Of a stretch of 64,000 nt of DNA, positions 7,867 to 15,423 are shown piece after piece. Numbering within the stretch: the first letter of the stretch is position 1; every line of letters starts with the position of its first letter. The notes under the pieces are model-generated. The model searched no databases, had not been told where the DNA came from, and was given only the letters and a program-made list of their open reading frames with translations. The DNA is taken from positions 124,001 through 188,000 of the IMG/VR virus record IMGVR_UViG_3300004463_000226. One strand, written 5' to 3'. Made by a program: the position numbers and the translations under genes. The DNA is from a virus.

Positions 7867-9594
7867 TTAGTTTGTACCTTGGTCAGCTTTAATTGAAATG
7901 TACTGGTTACTGCTCAATAATAATGCAACGATAGACGTAGCAGCACGTAAGATTTCAACATCTGTATGACAAGGGTTAATTACATCAGCCGAATAAGTAT
8001 CTGTGATTAAATCATAGCACAGTTCCTTTTCAATGGCTTCATCTACAATTCCATGTAGGAATGCTTCTGGCTCTGTAGTGTATTTTCTACCTAATACTTT
8101 AGTAAATACCTCACAGAAAGCTGCACGTAGAAGCATAAGAATGTTTTGCTCAACGCATACTTCTTTGTATTGTGTTTCAAGAAGATGGTCGATTGCAATA
8201 GGAATAATAAGGTTTCCACCAATATTATATCCATAGTGATAAGCTGATTCACATGCTTTAACAGCATCTTCAACTAGATCATAATTACTTGCTTTTTCAA
8301 GCCCAGATTGTCCACCAACATGAATAACACCCATGATTCCTTTTAGCTTAGATAGACGTTTCTTTACTTCATATAGCTGGGAATCAACGATATTCAACTC
8401 TTGGTGAGTTTGCTCAAGTTTGCTGAACTTAGCGCGAGCATCACGCAATGCTACTTGATACATTTCCTCATTGCGGTTATAGAAACCTCTAATAAGTGTT
8501 GTATCTGGTCCAACAGCAATACTATCTACTTGACCAAGGAATGAAGATATATCTGGTACTTTTTCAGGATCTTCAGAATTAAATGCATATACATCAGTAT
8601 CACGAATAATCATACCACCAGTCATGATAGCAAAATCATTGAACTGTTCTTGGAATAGATTACTTGATAACATAGCGCGTGTATATACAACTGCTGTAGT
8701 TCCATGTTGATGCATTTGTTGATTCGCTTGAGTGCGAATATGGTTAAGCATAAATGAATCGAAGTGTGGTGCAATTACCACTAAGCGACGACCTTCGTGA
8801 ACTGCAAGAGACATTGCTTTATAGATGATTGTATTGTAGTGCGACTCAAGGTCAACCTTATGGTCGAACATTAGAATCAGCGGCTTGTTAATGTTACAGA
8901 TTCCATCATCATTGGTTGCATAGATTGCATCTAGGTACGTAATTAAGGCTTTATAGCCTTCAACGATTTCATATGTAGTCTTTGCAGACCGAGCTTTAAT
9001 GAACTCAATAGATGGATTTTCTGTTTCTTTGTAAATAGTGCGGATGATATCTGAAACCTCAGTATCGCCGTTAGTTGAAATCATCGCTAAACGATAGATT
9101 TCATCAAGATCTGGAGACCCAGCCGCATCAATTTTAGTAGAGCGATTAAGAACTTCGCCTGTAATAGATTCTACTGCACGTTTAAGAGAATCAATTACTT
9201 CTTTAGGGCGAACCTTCTTAAGTTGCTCGCTACTTTCAAGTTTTTTAAGAATAGAGTTAGCTGCTACGATAGAAGATGTACTACCGTCACCAACTTTAAT
9301 TACAACTTGTGCGCTGATATTAACCAGCAGTTGAAGAAGGTTTTGCTCTGTTGGATCGTCAAATGAAATCTTTTTAAGGATATTCCAGCCGTCCTTTGTA
9401 ATATGCATTTCACCGAATTTTTCAATGATAGCTGTAGCACCGTAAGGTCCTAATGTATTAGTTAGCATAGTTGCAACCTGATCAAATACGTTGCGAACGC
9501 GTGCTCTAAATTGGGTCTCTTCAATAACATTCCAGTTTAATGACTTTTTATAGTTTTTTGGTAAAAAAGTTTCACTTAAAGTAGGTTCAGCCAT
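7867..9594 (-). CDS. Phage chaperonin (GroEL/thermosome family)
   Basis: Predicted ring-forming ATP-dependent protein-folding chaperone of 575 residues (GroEL is 548). Nucleotide-binding motifs are present: TLGPYG (47-52), ITKDG (65-69) and GDGSTS (102-107), with the conserved aspartate D103. A C-terminal VEDAVKAC...GGN stretch matches the GroEL VDDA...GGG region, including the catalytic aspartate. The ILKKI..DDP segment reads more like group II chaperonins than GroEL, so it is a divergent member. phiKZ-like and AR9-like jumbo phages carry divergent chaperonins that probably fold abundant phage proteins. GGAGGAG lies eight bases before the ATG. No co-chaperonin gene is visible nearby. Confidence 0.9.
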   Translation of the reverse strand: MAEPTLSETFLPKNYKKSLNWNVIEETQFRARVRNVFDQVATMLTNTLGPYGATAIIEKFGEMHITKDGWNILKKISFDDPTEQNLLQLLVNISAQVVIKVGDGSTSSIVAANSILKKLESSEQLKKVRPKEVIDSLKRAVESITGEVLNRSTKIDAAGSPDLDEIYRLAMISTNGDTEVSDIIRTIYKETENPSIEFIKARSAKTTYEIVEGYKALITYLDAIYATNDDGICNINKPLILMFDHKVDLESHYNTIIYKAMSLAVHEGRRLVVIAPHFDSFMLNHIRTQANQQMHQHGTTAVVYTRAMLSSNLFQEQFNDFAIMTGGMIIRDTDVYAFNSEDPEKVPDISSFLGQVDSIAVGPDTTLIRGFYNRNEEMYQVALRDARAKFSKLEQTHQELNIVDSQLYEVKKRLSKLKGIMGVIHVGGQSGLEKASNYDLVEDAVKACESAYHYGYNIGGNLIIPIAIDHLLETQYKEVCVEQNILMLLRAAFCEVFTKVLGRKYTTEPEAFLHGIVDEAIEKELCYDLITDTYSADVINPCHTDVEILRAATSIVALLLSSNQYISIKADQGTN

Positions 9595-9627
9595 TATAGT
9601 TTCTCCTCCGTATTATATATTTATCTA

Positions 9628-10164
9628 TTAACGGTATTTAACGAAAGTTGCAACTTGTACGCGGTCAGAGTACACTTCAAGCATACCGTCATTGTTTACT
9701 TTAACACCTACAGCGATCTGATTTTTCTCCTCATCAAACACTGCTTGTATTTCAGTAATTGCTCCAGCAGGAAAGATTGTATAAAAAAGATCAGTCATTT
9801 TTTGCTTGATATAGCCAAGGTAGTCATTAACGTTTTCAAATTTAGCCATAGCGCCAGTTTCACCAAGAACTGTTAATGTATGGTTTAATAGTACATTCAC
9901 TAACGCAGAAGTCTCTGGAGGTAAAATAACATTACCTATAAAATGTACTGGTTGTGGTTGTGGTTGATCAGTAACAGCTTCTCCAGCATCTTGCGCAGCT
10001 TCACCCTCATTAACATCGGGGCTAGATTGCTCATCAGCAACAGTTTCTGCTGGAATTTCAGATACATCATTTAAGTTAGCTTCTACTGATGGAGTCACAT
10101 ATTCCTCCACCTCTGTGAATTGACCTTCAATTACATTTGTTTCTGTTTGTTGTGTGTTTTCCAT
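9628..10164 (-). CDS. Hypothetical protein with acidic disordered N-terminus
   Basis: 178 residues: about 75 acidic, glutamate- and proline-rich residues with a PQPQP stretch, then a folded C-terminal domain. I chose the ATG at 10164, seven bases after AGGAGAGG; the frame stays open upstream but without a ribosome site. An AACA(N6)TA promoter lies 33 bases upstream, so this gene and the chaperonin behind it look like a late or middle unit. The family is not recognised. Confidence 0.7.
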   Translation of the reverse strand: MENTQQTETNVIEGQFTEVEEYVTPSVEANLNDVSEIPAETVADEQSSPDVNEGEAAQDAGEAVTDQPQPQPVHFIGNVILPPETSALVNVLLNHTLTVLGETGAMAKFENVNDYLGYIKQKMTDLFYTIFPAGAITEIQAVFDEEKNQIAVGVKVNNDGMLEVYSDRVQVATFVKYR

Positions 10165-10197
10165 GTTTTTCCTCTCCTCAAAAAAAATAATAACTAC

Positions 10198-10209
10198 TAT
10201 ATAGATGTT
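10198..10209 (-). promoter_or_regulatory. AACA(N6)TA promoter
   Basis: AACATCTATATA on the minus strand, 33 bases before the ATG at 10164. It matches the AR9-type late consensus and probably drives the acidic protein and possibly the chaperonin. Confidence 0.5.
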
Positions 10210-10231
10210 TATATTGTAATATTTTTTTACA

Positions 10232-10957
10232 CTATTCCTTGAGCTGACTGAAGTGTTCTCTTTTAAATTCGGCTGGAATAAATGTAGCAAATTTACAAAT
10301 TTTATCCTTAAGCATACTTTCAACATCAACACGAAGTTCTAATTCTTTAGTATCTTCATTGTAGATATAGTTATATGCATATGATGCTAACATAATATTT
10401 ACGTATTCTGTTTTACCTGATTCTACGATATCAAATAAGTAATCTAAGTCATTAATGACAAATGTGGTAATACCTTCTAGTTTATTGAGGACTTTCTGTA
10501 TATTACCACTAACATAGTTTACTCTCTGCATATCTCCAAACATAGTTTGTATATCGAGATGAACACGTATATCATATATATCTGTATAAATATAAATCTT
10601 CTCAGTAAACTTTTGGGTCAATAACATTTTTATACTATCACCCATAGATAGAAGAGGGCTGTCTTTATACACCTCATAATATCTATCCTTTAACTCTTTC
10701 AATGCACCGTCGACATCAAAATCTACTTTAGATAGATATCTGAATAAATGTTTATCAGTACGCTGTGTACAGAACCTGAGCAAGTTATTCATATCTAATC
10801 CTTTGAACTTTTCAACATCAATGAATGATTCATAGTATGGACTTAGTTCAGTATCTATCTTATTTAATAGATATGGATACGGGCTCTTGATTATTTCATC
10901 ATATGTTATAAATAAAATTTCAGCTTTTGCATCAAATTCGTTGTGCATTAGGGTCAC
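10232..10957 (-). CDS. Hypothetical protein
   Basis: Unrecognised protein of about 242 residues, acidic and aromatic-rich, with a mixed alpha/beta look. The start is uncertain: GAGGTG precedes a GTG at 10957 by six bases, while an ATG lies at 10948. Either way it overlaps the end of the gene at 10932-11114, implying coupled translation. No motif allows a function to be named. Confidence 0.65.
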   Translation of the reverse strand: MTLMHNEFDAKAEILFITYDEIIKSPYPYLLNKIDTELSPYYESFIDVEKFKGLDMNNLLRFCTQRTDKHLFRYLSKVDFDVDGALKELKDRYYEVYKDSPLLSMGDSIKMLLTQKFTEKIYIYTDIYDIRVHLDIQTMFGDMQRVNYVSGNIQKVLNKLEGITTFVINDLDYLFDIVESGKTEYVNIMLASYAYNYIYNEDTKELELRVDVESMLKDKICKFATFIPAEFKREHFSQLKE

Positions 10958-11114
10958 TTGATTCACCTCTAATATCCATTAATGATTTTCTAAGTCCGTC
11001 AGGATCTGATGTAAGTTCATTGTTAGCCGCAATAACAACAAGCTTATCAACATCTGAAGTACTTAATTGTTTAATAGCATTGATAATTTCCATCGGTTTT
11101 GTGAAATCTACCAT
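10932..11114 (-). CDS. Small hypothetical protein
   Basis: A 60-residue protein starting at the ATG at 11114, nine bases after AAGGGG. Upstream in-frame codons lie within the preceding terminator and are unlikely starts. It looks helical and carries no motif. It overlaps the next gene by about 26 bases. Confidence 0.55.
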   Translation of the reverse strand: MVDFTKPMEIINAIKQLSTSDVDKLVVIAANNELTSDPDGLRKSLMDIRGESSDPNAQRI

Positions 11115-11130
11115 ATTATCCATCCCCTTA

Positions 11131-11171
11131 TAAAAAAATAAAAGAGCTATAATGAAATCAATCATTATAGC
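11131..11171 (-). terminator. Terminator after the candidate SSB gene
   Basis: A 10-bp stem (11146-11155 with 11162-11171) followed on the minus strand by TTTTATTTTTTTA. Confidence 0.85.
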
Positions 11172-11180
11172 CCTCGGTTA

Positions 11181-11999
11181 TTAGAACATTCCCTGAAGCT
11201 CGTCAAGGTTATTTAATTTGCTGATAGGTGCATTGCCACCATCTAAATCAACTGGTTCGTTGCTTTTGCTACCACCATCAGAGAAAATATCTTTAGTTTT
11301 GTATCCGCCACCATTACCATTAGAGTAAGATTTAGATTTACCTTCTACTCCTAGTTTAGCAGCAATATCGCCAAGGTCATTGATTAGGCGGTCACGGAAC
11401 CATTTGTCGCTTACTTTGATAGAGTGAGCTGTTGCATATGTTAATGCTTCGATAGATGCTTCCAATGCAGACAAGAATAACATGAATTCGCTTGGAATAC
11501 CTTTTGTAATTGTATAGTTACCTGTTTCAGGATCATAGTCATCAATACTATAGCTAGATTTAAATTGATACAGCATTTGTGCTTCAGGCTTTTTAGTTTC
11601 CTCATCTAGGTTTTTAAAGATGGTAATGTATGCTATTTGCTCACCACCACGCTGCTCAGTACCAATACCTAGAATTGAGTTACCGCCTACTTTAACAAAG
11701 CGGGATTTTTTAGTACCTTCGTTATAAGCTGGAAGGATGCTTTCCTTACCAAATTTGAGTATCGCTTGTGCTTTTTCCAATGTAAGTGCTGTAGAAAGAA
11801 CCTCATCATAATTAAAGCGGCTAGATTCAGTTTGTTTATCTTCTGGTAATGCTGGATGAATTTTAATAGAAACCATGCTGTTCCAATATCCATATACCAG
11901 AGTAGAAGCCATTACTGTGCTTTCACCATTCATAAACTGAAGACCACGAGAGTTAATATTTACAGCATCACGATTATTAGATTGATTATTGAATTTCAT
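11181..11999 (-). CDS. Candidate single-stranded DNA-binding protein
   Basis: 272 residues with an SSB-like plan: a folded domain of about 210 residues, a glycine/serine/asparagine-rich linker (about 220-245), then an acidic tail ending LDELQGMF, which resembles the acidic-hydrophobic C-terminal tail SSB proteins use to recruit replication partners. It lies in a region with a DNA polymerase half and other replication-type genes. I cannot recognise an OB fold from the primary sequence, so the call rests on tail architecture and context. A recombination mediator or abundant structural protein is an alternative. Confidence 0.45.
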   Translation of the reverse strand: MKFNNQSNNRDAVNINSRGLQFMNGESTVMASTLVYGYWNSMVSIKIHPALPEDKQTESSRFNYDEVLSTALTLEKAQAILKFGKESILPAYNEGTKKSRFVKVGGNSILGIGTEQRGGEQIAYITIFKNLDEETKKPEAQMLYQFKSSYSIDDYDPETGNYTITKGIPSEFMLFLSALEASIEALTYATAHSIKVSDKWFRDRLINDLGDIAAKLGVEGKSKSYSNGNGGGYKTKDIFSDGGSKSNEPVDLDGGNAPISKLNNLDELQGMF

Positions 12000-12013
12000 T
12001 TGTTAGTTTCCTC

Positions 12014-12745
12014 CTAGATTTGCTTTGTTTTTATAATAGGAACAATTTTAGTAGAATAGCTTGATTTCGGACCTTGAGAAAGACTCTTCTGTATATTATC
12101 ACATAGAACCGCACCATAATGTTGTCTATCAATATATACTGTATGAATTGCTGGGTCATTTTCAATTTGAGATACTAGAAAATCAACTGCTAGATTTAAA
12201 GCCTTGAACTTTCTAATTTCTGTACTAAATTTTCTAGATACTTTATCAATAATCATAATATTAAAAGAACAATCTAGACGGTTATCACCAATAAAGAAAT
12301 CTGTTATGATATAATCCTTGAGCCTATTCTTACCTAAAATATCAAGACTCAAGTTAGTTAAATCCTTCAGTGTACATGAGCACCAGATATCTAGAACAAC
12401 CAGTTCAGCAGTCTCGTCATTTTCAATCTGAGTAATAACCGAACGATGTTCAAATCGAACTGGTTTCATATCCATTAATAGATTACCATATAACAAAAGC
12501 CCATCGTCAGCGTATGATGACAGCTTTAATACTGTATCGTCAGTAGAATTTTTCCACTGATCAGCAAGCTTAATCATAGGAGAATCTATAAATTCATAAA
12601 CAGTCATTTTTGTTTCAGTTGGTTCTCCAATTGTAGCTGAACCGTCAACAAATATGCAAGCTTTAGCCATAGTATCCATTAACTTATGTTGCTCTGGACT
12701 CATATCTTTAGGTTTCTTAATAAAGTCAAAAGTGGTTACTGCCAT
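12014..12745 (-). CDS. Hypothetical protein
   Basis: Unrecognised 243-residue protein, probably globular alpha/beta. It has an AAGGAGG site before the ATG and sits 14 bases upstream of the SSB candidate, so the two are probably co-transcribed. No catalytic motif is apparent. Confidence 0.7.
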   Translation of the reverse strand: MAVTTFDFIKKPKDMSPEQHKLMDTMAKACIFVDGSATIGEPTETKMTVYEFIDSPMIKLADQWKNSTDDTVLKLSSYADDGLLLYGNLLMDMKPVRFEHRSVITQIENDETAELVVLDIWCSCTLKDLTNLSLDILGKNRLKDYIITDFFIGDNRLDCSFNIMIIDKVSRKFSTEIRKFKALNLAVDFLVSQIENDPAIHTVYIDRQHYGAVLCDNIQKSLSQGPKSSYSTKIVPIIKTKQI

Positions 12746-12805
12746 TTAGTTACCCTCCTTTTTCATTACTATAAAGTTTAGAGAGTTTTAACTTATTATT
12801 TAGAC

Positions 12806-13105
12806 TTAGATATTTAGGTTCACATGCATTGGTCCTGCGTATTCTGTGCGATACTGCTCTTCTCTTTCTTTAAGGAATTTCTTAGATGACTTATCAATTT
12901 TGATCTCCTTCTTTGAAACCAGATGCCTGAATGAACGAACTATTGATTCTGCTGAAGGTGCATTATTAACTTCACTTAGTGAAGATACCCCATTAAACTG
13001 CTTCCAATACTCAACGATCAACAAATTACGATTGTGTACAACATCTGGATTCTTTTCAACCAATTTCAGTAAGTTTTTACCTATGATCTCCTTGTTTTTC
13101 CCCAC
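12806..13105 (-). CDS. Small phage protein, possible helix-turn-helix
   Basis: A 99-residue basic protein starting with GTG at 13105, eight bases after AAGGGAG. The middle (YWKQFNG...SAESIVRSFRHL) resembles a motif common in small Gram-positive phage proteins where a helix pair precedes ESI.R..R.L, a possible DNA-binding segment. An AACA(N6)TA element lies 34 bases upstream, partly inside an extended frame that starts with TTG at 13174 but has no ribosome site. The function is not known. Confidence 0.55.
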   Translation of the reverse strand: MGKNKEIIGKNLLKLVEKNPDVVHNRNLLIVEYWKQFNGVSSLSEVNNAPSAESIVRSFRHLVSKKEIKIDKSSKKFLKEREEQYRTEYAGPMHVNLNI

Positions 13106-13139
13106 TAGTAACACTCCCTTTAAGATTTTCACTTTCGTA

Positions 13140-13151
13140 TATATTATTGTT
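13140..13151 (-). promoter_or_regulatory. AACA(N6)TA promoter-like element
   Basis: AACAATAATATA on the minus strand, 34 bases before the GTG at 13105. It fits the late consensus and spacing but drives a gene not otherwise recognisable as late. Confidence 0.4.
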
Positions 13152-13174
13152 TCTAGTAGGTTTATTTGCTTCAA

Positions 13175-13978
13175 TCATAACGACTTTGTAGCAGGATGTT
13201 CGATGTTTTCTCCGCCAGGAATAACTTCTCTTTTCCATACGCTGGAAACTTCAGTCACTGGACGACTATCTATTGTTTCCATAGTAGGGAAATTTTTAGC
13301 AGCTTCTTTAACGAATTCTTTTCTCAATGTTTTCATCTCTCTTGCTTTTTCCTTAGCACGTTTACGCTGTTGTTTACGTTTCTCTGTGCGAGTTAGCGGT
13401 AACTCTTTTGGTGGAGCTGGATGCATTGAAAATGCTTGTTGAGCTTCTTTGAGAAATGGACCCGTTTTAGAACCTCTACCATAGAAACCAGCCAATGAAT
13501 CAATTATGATATGTCTATGGGCATTTTCATCGTCCTCCATTTCTTTAACAGCTTCAGACAATCTCATCTTAAAATCATCAAATTCATAATGTGTGATTAT
13601 GTCACCTTCTTCCAGAGCAGCTCTAGTAAGAATTTCTGTCATAAAAGATGTTTTACCTGTACCTTGAGGTAATGGTAGTAGCTCAATACCTTCATCAGAA
13701 TTTACAAAATGTCTAGGGACATTTTCATCAACACTAGGATCTACCATTCTTTTGAGATGAGTATTTGGACCCACAATTCTATTACAGTTATCCAATATCA
13801 TTCTTTGATATTCTTTCAATCCAGGAAAATTAGGATCTTCTCCGCTCATAAATTCATAGAACTCAAAAGGTGTCATTTTACTAAAATCCTTAACACCTTC
13901 ACCAGTATCAACAATATTGATCTCTAATTCCTTATGGTTTTCACCATATAAACTTGATGCTTGAATTTCTTCTGACAT
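13175..13978 (-). CDS. P-loop protein with basic C-terminal helix and IQASSLYG leader
   Basis: 267 residues. It begins MSEEIQASSLYG, a leader shared with the gene to its right. A helicase-like Walker A box, LPQGTGKT, is at residues 103-110, and a hydrophobic strand ending IIID (Walker B-like) follows about 55 residues later. A long basic helix, TEKRKQQRKRAKEKAREM, lies near residue 200, followed by a short tail. Later helicase motifs are missing, so it is a minimal ATPase or a truncated one. It may load or remodel a nucleic-acid complex; this is inference. Confidence 0.65.
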   Translation of the reverse strand: MSEEIQASSLYGENHKELEINIVDTGEGVKDFSKMTPFEFYEFMSGEDPNFPGLKEYQRMILDNCNRIVGPNTHLKRMVDPSVDENVPRHFVNSDEGIELLPLPQGTGKTSFMTEILTRAALEEGDIITHYEFDDFKMRLSEAVKEMEDDENAHRHIIIDSLAGFYGRGSKTGPFLKEAQQAFSMHPAPPKELPLTRTEKRKQQRKRAKEKAREMKTLRKEFVKEAAKNFPTMETIDSRPVTEVSSVWKREVIPGGENIEHPATKSL

Positions 13979-14012
13979 TAAATTGTCCTCCTAGAAAATA
14001 TATTTTTTTAAT
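13938..14012. repeat. Leader repeat copy 1 (promoter region, ribosome site, first codons)
   Basis: About 75 bases covering the upstream AT-rich segment, the CTAGGAGG ribosome site and the first dozen codons of the gene at 13175-13978. It is nearly identical to 14448-14520, which has the same position relative to the neighbouring gene. Confidence 0.7.
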
Positions 14013-14482
14013 TAATAAGGTAAATTGATACTTCTGTGCCGAGGTAACCTGTATCTACCATAGAAGCTATTCCTGTTGAGCATACTATGTGCATTATGTA
14101 ACGCTTCCTCATACAGTTTAACACCTTCTCTGGACACCATAACATTTCTTGCCAGTATTTTACTTTTCTTTTCAAGCATTTTAAACATGTGGTATAATGT
14201 GTGTCGATATGAGCCACGTCCTATACCGCTAGCATAAAAGTAATCATGAAACTCAGGTTTAGATATCATAGAATCAAACTTTCTTCTCATAGCATCTCTG
14301 TCTTTCTCATTCCAATGAATACCTGCATATAGACGTAAATTTTCTTCAGGTAAAGATTTATCATATGGAAATCCATAACCAAAACCCCAGCTATTATAAA
14401 TTGCTCGTAGTGAAATTTCTGTAGCCGAAAGTCTTTTTACAGACCCACCATATAAACTTGATGCTTGAATTTTTTTCGACAT
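14012..14482 (-). CDS. Hypothetical protein with IQASSLYG leader
   Basis: 156 residues, basic and aromatic-rich, unrecognised. It begins MSKKIQASSLYGG, almost the same 12-residue start as the P-loop protein next to it, while the rest of the two proteins is unrelated. The DNA upstream (ribosome site and AT-rich element) is also duplicated. The shared start may be a targeting or packaging tag, or simply a copied expression leader. Confidence 0.65.
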   Translation of the reverse strand: MSKKIQASSLYGGSVKRLSATEISLRAIYNSWGFGYGFPYDKSLPEENLRLYAGIHWNEKDRDAMRRKFDSMISKPEFHDYFYASGIGRGSYRHTLYHMFKMLEKKSKILARNVMVSREGVKLYEEALHNAHSMLNRNSFYGRYRLPRHRSINLPY

Positions 14483-14520
14483 TTTAATATCCTCCTAGAA
14501 AATATATTTTTTTACTATTG
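14448..14520. repeat. Leader repeat copy 2
   Basis: Second copy of the repeat described at 13938-14012, covering the start of the gene at 14012-14482 and its ribosome site. Confidence 0.7.
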
Positions 14521-14659
14521 ATGGTAAGATAAGTATAAGAACTAAGATGATGTATATTAACAAACGATGTCTAAATAGAAACTCCCATGATAGGATCACA
14601 CACTTCATGATGTAGTTAAACACGAATGGTATAGTATGATACGGATTCAACCATTTCAT
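14495..14659 (-). CDS. Small single-pass membrane protein
   Basis: A 54-residue protein whose ATG overlaps the stop of the upstream gene (ATGA), with AGAGG eight bases before it. Residues 33-48 form a continuous run of I, L and V, a clear membrane segment, flanked by R30/H31/R32 and a K50-K51 end. Its short size and coupling to the upstream gene support expression. A holin-like, inner-membrane anchor or exclusion role is possible, but nothing in the sequence decides. Confidence 0.6.
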   Translation of the reverse strand: MKWLNPYHTIPFVFNYIMKCVILSWEFLFRHRLLIYIILVLILILPSIVKKYIF

Positions 14660-15039
14660 TTTCTTGACCTCTTATATCTTTTACTGCTCTTTCCACTATT
14701 ATAATATATATTTGATTGCTGGTATGATGCATGTTTTTGATAACTTTCTGTACCTAAGAACTTATGAATAGTATTCTTATACTTTGCTTTCTTCTCGGTA
14801 TAAGCATAATACTTCATTAACGGCTGTATTTTATTCACATAGTATGAACTAATAGGAGCGAATGCTTTTATGACAAACTCCTTTATTTTATTCCAAGCGT
14901 CCATGATAAATGCAGCAGCTTTTTTAAGATATTCTTTCATATCATCTATTTGACTAGATAATTCTGGCTGAGATGCTTTTAGTTTCTCTATAGCATCTTC
15001 AAATACTTCATTAGTTGAGGAATTAATATTTGTTTCCAT
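14656..15039 (-). CDS. Hypothetical helical protein
   Basis: 127 residues: an acidic N-terminus, a long amphipathic helical region (about 25-80) with a hydrophobic AAAFIMDAW segment, and a very basic C-terminus ending KRYKRSRK. It is translationally coupled to the small membrane protein downstream, so the two may act together at the membrane. The family is unknown. Confidence 0.6.
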   Translation of the reverse strand: METNINSSTNEVFEDAIEKLKASQPELSSQIDDMKEYLKKAAAFIMDAWNKIKEFVIKAFAPISSYYVNKIQPLMKYYAYTEKKAKYKNTIHKFLGTESYQKHASYQQSNIYYNSGKSSKRYKRSRK

Positions 15040-15090
15040 TCTGATCTCTCCAATCCTAACATTAATATGAAGGGGATGTTAATATAGATA

Positions 15091-15118
15091 AGATACAGTA
15101 CCAAACGGTACTGTATCT
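15091..15118. terminator. Strong 12-bp hairpin (possible terminator)
   Basis: Perfect stem AGATACAGTACC (15091-15102) with 15107-15118 around an AAAC loop, between the genes ending at 15127 and starting at 15039. No good T-run follows on the minus strand, so RNA processing or stability is an alternative. Confidence 0.55.
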
Positions 15119-15126
15119 CTACATTT

Positions 15127-15414
15127 TTATTTTACTTCTTTAACTAGATGAATTGGTAATAAATTAGCGATGCGTTGCTCAAATACGAACTCCAATGCTT
15201 CAACTACCCTTCTAACATCATTTATATTATTTATATTATCTGTATTAATGGTATATAGCTTCGGTGGCTGAACAATTCCTACTTTAATACCCCTCTGTGC
15301 ATATTCATATATTATTTGCGCATTACTCTTATCTTTATACCAGGAATCCCCTGGTCTTTCTTCAGGAGACTCACCTTCAACATATGGTTTAAATGGATTG
15401 TCTTCACTCATCAT
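15127..15414 (-). CDS. Hypothetical protein upstream of the 14.6 kb group
   Basis: 95 residues, acidic start, unknown family. Two adjacent ATGs (15414, 15411) follow AGGAGG. It lies nine bases downstream of the DNA polymerase C-half gene, so it is probably co-transcribed with it. Confidence 0.6.
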   Translation of the reverse strand: MMSEDNPFKPYVEGESPEERPGDSWYKDKSNAQIIYEYAQRGIKVGIVQPPKLYTINTDNINNINDVRRVVEALEFVFEQRIANLLPIHLVKEVK

Positions 15415-15423
15415 TATTCCTCC

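Noticed and set aside
10165-10332. N-terminal extension of the acidic protein gene
   Set aside because: Frame is open but lacks a ribosome site; the promoter and AGGAGAGG before 10164 define the start.
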